A DNA stretch of 9,838 bases from DATBLZ01 sp036555065 (GTDB taxonomy: Bacteria; Pseudomonadota; Gammaproteobacteria; Steroidobacterales; Rariloculaceae): the NCBI GenBank assembly GCA_036555065.1, contig DATBLZ010000186.1, positions 1 to 9,838 of the forward strand. Direction: 5' to 3'. Position 1 is the stretch's first letter. The number at the start of each line of letters is the position of its first letter. The notes below the pieces were generated by a model. It was not told the DNA's origin, ran no database searches, and worked only from the letters and a program-made list of their open reading frames with translations. Of this stretch, positions 6,028-9,838 are shown in pieces. A program made the translations under genes and the position numbers.

Positions 6028-6435
6028 ATGAGCACTGCTGAACCACGAAATGAGCAGCTCGTCCGCGAGTTTTTCGCGGCCCTTTCGTCGGGGAACCTAG
6101 AGGCCGTGCGGCCTCGCCTGCATGCACACGCGACGTGGGAAGCGACGGCCCGGACGATTCCTGGCGCCGGCATCACGCGGGGCCGCGACAAGATCATCGA
6201 CGAGTTTCTCGCGCCCGTGCGTGGGCTCTTCGTGCCCGGCGACCCCAAGGTCAAGGTCCTGAATATATTCTCGAAGGGCGATTGGGTCGCGGCAGAAACC
6301 GAGGGACTCGGGAAGCTCAGCAACGGCAAGGAGTACAACAACCGTTACGCGTGGATCGTCGAGATCAGGGACGACAAGATCTTCACGCTGCGCGAGTATA
6401 TGGACTCGGCTTACGTCCTCCAGCAGCTCGGTTAG
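6028..6435 (+). CDS. SnoaL-like / NTF2-fold protein (ketosteroid isomerase-related)
   Basis: This 135-residue cytoplasmic protein has the features of the SnoaL-like NTF2 superfamily, a cone-shaped fold used by ketosteroid isomerases, polyketide cyclases and epoxide hydrolases. An N-terminal helix (NEQLVREFFAALSSGNLEAV, 8-27) is followed by the strand HATWEA at 34-39, GRDKIIDEFLAPV at 52-64, and the C-terminal hairpin NNRYAWIVEIRDDKIFTLREYMDS at 104-127, whose REYxD ending is common in the family. Residues that might be catalytic cannot be assigned from sequence. The ATG at 6028 gives the usual family length; the frame is open further upstream but lies in the divergent control region. A weak AAGG precedes it by 5 nt. 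The FAD oxidoreductase gene follows after 3 nt, so both may act on the same hydrophobic or cyclic substrate, which is inference from position only. Confidence 0.85.
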   Translation: MSTAEPRNEQLVREFFAALSSGNLEAVRPRLHAHATWEATARTIPGAGITRGRDKIIDEFLAPVRGLFVPGDPKVKVLNIFSKGDWVAAETEGLGKLSNGKEYNNRYAWIVEIRDDKIFTLREYMDSAYVLQQLG

Positions 6436-6438
6436 CGC

Positions 6439-8010
6439 ATGGCGGCGAGCTACGATATCGTCGCGATCGGCTCGGGCCACAACGGGCTCGTCGCCGCCGC
6501 GTATCTCGCGGCCGCGGGCAAGAAAGTCCTCGTACTAGAGCGCAACGCCTGGTTCGGCGGCGGCGTCGTGACCCGCGAGCTGACGCTCCCCGGCTTTCGC
6601 CACGACCAACACTCGATGGCGCACATCTTCATTCAAGCGAATCCGCTGCTCAAAGACGACGAGCTCGGACTCAAAGCGCGGTTCGGGCTCCGGTACATCG
6701 TCCCCGAGCTGCCGATGATGTCCGTATTCGAGGATGGCCGCACGCTCGGCCTTTATCGAGATCGCGAGCGCACGTGCGCGGAGATCGCGAAGTTCTCGAA
6801 AAAGGACGCTGACGCGTATCGCTGGGTCGCCGGCAAAGCTGCCGAGTACTTGCCCATGATCGTCGCGTCCTTGTACACGCTGCCGGCGCCGGTCGGCGCG
6901 ACCTACGCGCTCATGGATCAGAGCCGCGAGGGCCGCGAGCTCTGGCGCTACATGCAGATGAGCTCGCACGATCTCCTCTGCAGCATCTTCGAGCACGATC
7001 GTGTACGCATGCACTTCGCGCGCGTCGCCGGGGAGAACCTCGTCTCGCCCGACGAGAAGGCGACCGGCATGGGCGTTTTCGTGTTCGTCGGCTTTCTCGA
7101 GGCATATGGAATAGGAGTGCCCGTCGGCGGCTCGGGTCGTTTGACGGACGCGCTCATCGCATCGATCGAAGCCAATGGCGGAACCATGCTCGCCGAAGTC
7201 GATATCGCGCGGGTTCTCGTCAAGGGCGGCCGCGCCGTCGGCGTCGAAGCGACGGATGGCCGCAGTTTCGCGGCGCAGGACGCGGTCATCGGCGCGATTC
7301 ATCCGCACGATCTCGGCAAGATGGTGGCCGGTCTCGATTCCAAGGTCGTCGCAGCGGCAGCAGCGACGCAGATTTCCGAGATCGGCTGCATCACCGTTCA
7401 TGCAGCGCTCGACGCCCCGCTCGTGTTCCGCGCCGGACCGCACGTCCGCGCCGTCATGATCGAGCTTCTGCCGAATGAATACGCAACGATTCGCAAGTCG
7501 TTCGACAACCTTCGCTACGGTGAGCTCTCCGCGTATCCGCTCGTCGGACTCGGAAGCTTGACGATGTTCGACCCCTCGCGCGTCCCACCCGGCAAGGCGA
7601 CGATGCACGTGTGGGATTACGTGCCATTCGCGCGCGCGGACGGCAAGCACTGGGACGACGTCAAAGACGATTACGTCCGGCGCATGCTCACGCACATGGG
7701 AACATTCATCGCGAACGTCGACGACACCAACGTTCTCGCCTATCACAGCGACAGCCCCGTGGACATGGAGCGCACGTCATCGAGCTTCCGGCGCGGCGAC
7801 CTCCACGGCGTGGCCTCCACGACTTACCAGTACGGCGCGCATCGGCCAACGCCGGATCTCGGCCAGAACGCCGTTCCGGGGTGTGAGCGTCTCTACCTCG
7901 TCGGCCCGTTTCAACATCCCGGCGGCGGAGTTTTCGGTGCGGGCCGAGCGACAGCCGTGCGCGTTTGCGACGATCTCGGCATCGACTTCACTAAGGTCGG
8001 CAAGCGATGA
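6439..8010 (+). CDS. FAD-dependent oxidoreductase, CrtI/PYROXD2-like (phytoene dehydrogenase-related)
   Basis: This 523-residue flavoprotein belongs to the phytoene-desaturase-like group of NAD(P)/FAD oxidoreductases and resembles the PYROXD2 branch more than true carotenoid desaturases. The dinucleotide-binding motif is GSGHNG at 11-16, with the ribose-binding Glu34 closing the second strand (VLVLERN). A GG-rich loop follows at 40-42. The C-terminal FAD signature GPFQHPGGGVFGAGRA is at 489-504. No signal peptide is present. The middle part, which would form the substrate cavity, includes FVGFLEAYGIGVPVGGSGRL, the usual strand-turn before the second FAD contact. No crtB, crtE or other carotenoid gene is near, so a carotenoid role is unlikely. 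The ATG at 6439 lies 3 nt after the SnoaL-like stop, and the stop overlaps the small downstream gene. Substrate unknown. Confidence 0.9.
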   Translation: MAASYDIVAIGSGHNGLVAAAYLAAAGKKVLVLERNAWFGGGVVTRELTLPGFRHDQHSMAHIFIQANPLLKDDELGLKARFGLRYIVPELPMMSVFEDGRTLGLYRDRERTCAEIAKFSKKDADAYRWVAGKAAEYLPMIVASLYTLPAPVGATYALMDQSREGRELWRYMQMSSHDLLCSIFEHDRVRMHFARVAGENLVSPDEKATGMGVFVFVGFLEAYGIGVPVGGSGRLTDALIASIEANGGTMLAEVDIARVLVKGGRAVGVEATDGRSFAAQDAVIGAIHPHDLGKMVAGLDSKVVAAAAATQISEIGCITVHAALDAPLVFRAGPHVRAVMIELLPNEYATIRKSFDNLRYGELSAYPLVGLGSLTMFDPSRVPPGKATMHVWDYVPFARADGKHWDDVKDDYVRRMLTHMGTFIANVDDTNVLAYHSDSPVDMERTSSSFRRGDLHGVASTTYQYGAHRPTPDLGQNAVPGCERLYLVGPFQHPGGGVFGAGRATAVRVCDDLGIDFTKVGKR

Positions 8011-8216
8011 TGACTCTTTACTCTCCCGACAACTCGCCGCTGATGCAGATCAGCGCGATCGAGCGCAGCGGCAACGAGCTCCTCGTCAAAGGCAAAGTGT
8101 TCGGCACGATGCCCGTGACCGCGCGCCTCAAACCGAGCGAAGCACGGAAGGGACTGCGCATGCTCGGACTTCGGCTCGCGCTCTTCTTGCTGACCTTTCT
8201 CGTGCGGAAAGGTTAG
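8007..8216 (+). CDS. Small protein with C-terminal membrane segment, coupled to the FAD oxidoreductase
   Basis: This 69-residue protein overlaps the oxidoreductase stop in ATGATGA, so its start (8007, or the second ATG at 8010) is read by re-initiating ribosomes. Residues 1-48 are a polar domain with alternating strands (LMQISAIERSGNELLVKGKVFGTMPVTARLKPSEA). Residues 51-66 (RMLGLRLALFLLTFLV) form one hydrophobic helix followed by RKG. The layout suggests a tail-anchored inner-membrane protein with its soluble part inside. I do not recognise a named family. I have an impression that similar small proteins accompany PYROXD2-like oxidoreductases elsewhere, but could not check it. A role in bringing the flavoprotein to the membrane is inference. 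The stop touches the REP-like element at 8217. Confidence 0.75.
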   Translation: MMTLYSPDNSPLMQISAIERSGNELLVKGKVFGTMPVTARLKPSEARKGLRMLGLRLALFLLTFLVRKG

Positions 8217-8240
8217 ATCGCGGCTAAAGCCGTCCCTACA
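8217..8240. repeat. REP-like palindromic element, copy 2
   Basis: Same 24-bp element as at 3248-3271 with three differences (core CGGCTAAAGCCG, then TCCCTACA). The outer stem pair becomes G-T, which still pairs in RNA. It begins on the base after the plus-strand stop codon and its CTA at 8236-8238 is the TAG stop of the minus-strand gene, so it fills the whole convergent gap. Confidence 0.8.
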
Positions 8241-9090
8241 AACTTATCCTGGCCACGAAGCTGTCGCGCGGCGCGGGTCCGAGCAGACCGAGCTCGGCGA
8301 GCACATCGGCCACCGAATAGACGATCGCCGGGTCGATGCCGGGCGTCGTTGCCCACTCGGTGACCGAGAGCCACTCTGCGGCGTCGACGGGATCGAGGCC
8401 ATAGCGTGCGGCGAGCTCGGCGGGCGTTGCAGGATCCGCGCGCACGGCCGCGGCGACCGGAAACACCTCGTCGAGCAAGAGCGCAATCGCGTCGCGCTTG
8501 TCGCGCAGCGCCTTGAGCGAGGCGCAGACCACGAACGCAGGCCATGGAGCGATGAGCTCATCGACGCGCCGGAGCCGGCCTGCATCGACGAGGGGCTTCG
8601 TCATAAACTTCTCCCAGAAGAAAACGTTCGCGCGCCCGGCGCGAAACGCCTCGAGCGCGCCATCGAGGCCGCCGACGACCTCGAACTTGACCTGCTCCAT
8701 CGGCCAACCTCGGCTTCGGGCGTAGGCGCACGCCATGAGATGCGAGCCCGAGCCGCGGCGACTGATCGCGTAGACGTTGTCGACGTCGCGCGCCGCAGCC
8801 AGTCCCGAAGCGGCGGGCATGTGCACGCCCCAGATTAGCGGCGAGCGTGTGTACAGGCTCACGATCCGAAACTTGGAGCCGCGGCTCGCTCCGACCACTG
8901 CGCCCTCGGTCAGGAGCACAGCAACATCGAGCGCTTCGTCATCGAGCGCGGAGACCATAGCGCCGGTCCCGCTCGGATAATCCTCCCACTGCGCATCGAC
9001 GCCCGCGGGACGCAGCCCCTCGCCGGCGAGGAGCTTCCACCACGGAAAGTTGAAGTGCTCGGGGACGCCGCCGATTCGCAGGTTGATCAC
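8236..9090 (-). CDS. Orphan substrate-binding-type protein (NMT1/SsuA-like fold, no signal peptide)
   Basis: This 284-residue protein fits the periplasmic-binding-protein type 2 fold of the NrtA/SsuA/THI5 group, which bind small ligands for ABC import. Recognisable pieces: LRIGGVPEHFNFPWW at 4-18, WEDYPSGTGAMVSAL at 35-49, DVAVLLTEGAV at 55-65, SPLIWGVH at 83-90, AISRRGSGSHLMA at 108-120, KFEVVGGLDGALEAF at 135-149, FFWEKFMTKPLVD at 157-169. The GTG at 9090 is chosen because the family pattern starts at INLRIGG. No ribosome site is visible; the bases before it belong to a REP-like element. The longer open frame to 9354 only translates that element and the cytochrome gene in a wrong frame. With no signal peptide and no permease or ATPase nearby, it may be a cytoplasmic ligand binder or enzyme rather than a transport component. 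Confidence 0.82.
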   Translation of the reverse strand: MINLRIGGVPEHFNFPWWKLLAGEGLRPAGVDAQWEDYPSGTGAMVSALDDEALDVAVLLTEGAVVGASRGSKFRIVSLYTRSPLIWGVHMPAASGLAAARDVDNVYAISRRGSGSHLMACAYARSRGWPMEQVKFEVVGGLDGALEAFRAGRANVFFWEKFMTKPLVDAGRLRRVDELIAPWPAFVVCASLKALRDKRDAIALLLDEVFPVAAAVRADPATPAELAARYGLDPVDAAEWLSVTEWATTPGIDPAIVYSVADVLAELGLLGPAPRDSFVARISL

Positions 9091-9096
9091 AGAATT

Positions 9097-9120
9097 ATCG
9101 CGGCTGAAGCCGCTCCAACA
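9097..9120. repeat. REP-like palindromic element, copy 3
   Basis: Core GCGGCTGAAGCCGC identical to copy 1, with one change in the tail (TCCAACA for TCCTACA). Unlike the other two it lies between genes of the same direction, 8 bp downstream of the cytochrome stop and 6 bp upstream of the GTG at 9090. It could shorten the message after the cytochrome gene. Confidence 0.8.
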
Positions 9121-9128
9121 CTCGAGGA

Positions 9129-9470
9129 CTATGGTGCAAGGTAGGCGGCAAGCGCGGCGAGGTCGGCATCGCTGATTTCCGTCTTCCGGAACGGCGGCAT
9201 GACCGACACGCCCGCACGCACGAATGCCGATGTGATCTCCGGCGTCAAGTCGGTCCGCTCCTCGAGGGCGCCGGGCTTCGCGCCCTTGTAGAGAACGTCG
9301 AGCGCCTGCGTGCCCGGGTGCCGCGGCCCAGGCGCATGACACGGCGCGCACCAATACTCAAAGACCTCGTTGCCGCGGCGCTCGGCGGTCGATTCTTGCC
9401 CAAGCGCCGCACCGGTCGCGAGCGATGCAACGGCGATCGCCGCAAGGAAACCGAATTGTCGTCTGCGCAT
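9129..9470 (-). CDS. Small exported mono-heme cytochrome c
   Basis: This 113-residue class I-type cytochrome c has one heme-attachment site, CAPCH at 41-45, and a likely axial methionine, Met91 in VMPPF, followed by the usual C-terminal helix SDADLAALAAYL (100-111). A signal peptide covers residues 1-24 (FLAAIAVASLATGAALG); its start, MRRRQFGF, resembles a twin-arginine motif, although c-type cytochromes normally use the Sec route. It should carry electrons in the periplasm, most likely for a dehydrogenase encoded beyond the right edge, since such small cytochromes often pair with flavin or quinoprotein dehydrogenases. That partner is inference. The ATG at 9470 shares one base with the TGA of the upstream gene (TGATG), so the two are translationally coupled. 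The longer open frame to 9827 is a wrong-frame extension. Confidence 0.9.
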   Translation of the reverse strand: MRRRQFGFLAAIAVASLATGAALGQESTAERRGNEVFEYWCAPCHAPGPRHPGTQALDVLYKGAKPGALEERTDLTPEITSAFVRAGVSVMPPFRKTEISDADLAALAAYLAP

Positions 9471-9838
9471 CACGCCTCGAGCGCGGGAGCGATGATCCAC
9501 GAGTACAAAGCCTCGCTGCCGTGATCGAGCACGAGCTCGACACCGGGGCTCACGGCACCGGTGCTCGTGATCTCCGCGCGGCCGCGAGCGCAATGCGCGA
9601 CCACGTCGGCCATGCACGCCGCCCAATGCGCGCCGCTGTCGTTGAGCGCCATGCTCTCGTTGAGCATCGCGAGCGGCCCCGTCAGCGAGTGCTCGACACC
9701 GGCACCGCCGCGCTTGTGCTCGGCGCGGAATACGATGCGCATGCCTTGATCTCGCGCGAGCTGCTCGAAACAGAACATCGGCCCGTGCGCCGTGAGGCCC
9801 GCGATTGCGGCGGGCCCTTTTTTCCATTCGTGGTAGAG
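9470..9838 (-). CDS. Unidentified protein, C-terminal part (5' end outside window)
   Basis: The frame is open from the right edge to TGA at 9472-9470, giving 122 residues of a longer protein. The ATG at 9778 is internal: 20 codons before it, to position 9838, are also open and look coding (LYHEWKKGPAAIAGLTAHGP). Visible features are a Cys-containing stretch MFCFEQLARDQGMRIVFRAEH, a glycine-rich loop (KRGGAGVEHSLTG), a histidine and cysteine pair in VVAHCARG, and a hydrophobic end (YSWIIAPALEA). I do not recognise the family and cannot place a signal peptide because the start is missing. It overlaps the cytochrome c gene by one base, so the two products probably work together, perhaps as an exported partner of the same redox system. 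Confidence 0.7.
   Translation of the reverse strand, partial: LYHEWKKGPAAIAGLTAHGPMFCFEQLARDQGMRIVFRAEHKRGGAGVEHSLTGPLAMLNESMALNDSGAHWAACMADVVAHCARGRAEITSTGAVSPGVELVLDHGSEALYSWIIAPALEA

Noticed and set aside
5916..6341. Extension of the 5043-5915 gene to 432 residues
   Set aside because: It would cross the divergent control region and run antisense through the SnoaL-like gene, and it ignores the AGGAGG site and signal peptide at 5915.
6535..7746. 403-residue open frame antisense to the FAD oxidoreductase
   Set aside because: Shadow frame with no domain; the sense strand has an intact Rossmann motif and C-terminal FAD signature.
6439..8010. Carotenoid biosynthesis locus suggested by the CrtI-like protein
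   Set aside because: No phytoene synthase, GGPP synthase or cyclase gene is near, and the neighbours are a SnoaL-like protein and a small membrane protein.
9091..9354. 88-residue N-terminal extension of the substrate-binding-type protein
   Set aside because: It translates the REP-like element and the cytochrome c gene in the wrong frame; the family pattern starts at the GTG at 9090.

Overview
The window is a gene-dense, high-GC piece of a bacterial chromosome. It has Proteobacterial gene content: a GAF-GGDEF cyclase, DUF6152 proteins, a c-type cytochrome and a CrtI/PYROXD2-like flavoprotein. Three intergenic copies of a short palindrome with the core GCGGCTGAAGCCGC resemble REP-like elements I associate with Xanthomonadales, Nevskiales and Steroidobacterales. 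A gammaproteobacterium of that kind, possibly environmental, is my best guess; the sequence alone does not prove it. I see no rRNA, tRNA, CRISPR array, insertion sequence or phage gene.

Left part (1-1454): the C-terminal end of a MarR-type regulator, a GC-rich hairpin, then a GAF-GGDEF diguanylate cyclase with an intact active site and inhibitory site.

Middle (1471-5915): an export-rich block. All six genes have a signal peptide and they fall into three families. Two are DUF6152 proteins (1471-1839 and 2861-3244). Three are related secreted proteins that I call here the GxW/LRxNGVP family (1930-2841, 3267-4040, 5043-5915). One is a periplasmic metallo-beta-lactamase-fold hydrolase (4051-5046) with all zinc ligands present. 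The three minus-strand genes form a tightly coupled operon (5915 to 3267). The plus-strand pair 1930-2841 and 2861-3244 is a second unit. This looks like a periplasmic system of unknown substrate and is the most interesting part of the window.

Right-centre (6028-8216): a plus-strand operon of a SnoaL/NTF2-like protein, a CrtI/PYROXD2-like FAD oxidoreductase, and a 69-residue protein with a C-terminal membrane segment. The three are joined by a 3-nt gap and a 4-nt overlap. It is divergent from the hydrolase operon across 112 bp.

Right edge (8236-9838, minus strand): the end of an unidentified protein running off the window, a small exported cytochrome c overlapping it by one base, and, past a REP-like element, an orphan substrate-binding-type protein without signal peptide or transporter genes nearby.

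In the two convergent gaps the REP-like element is packed so tightly that its TAG serves as the stop codon of the minus-strand gene.
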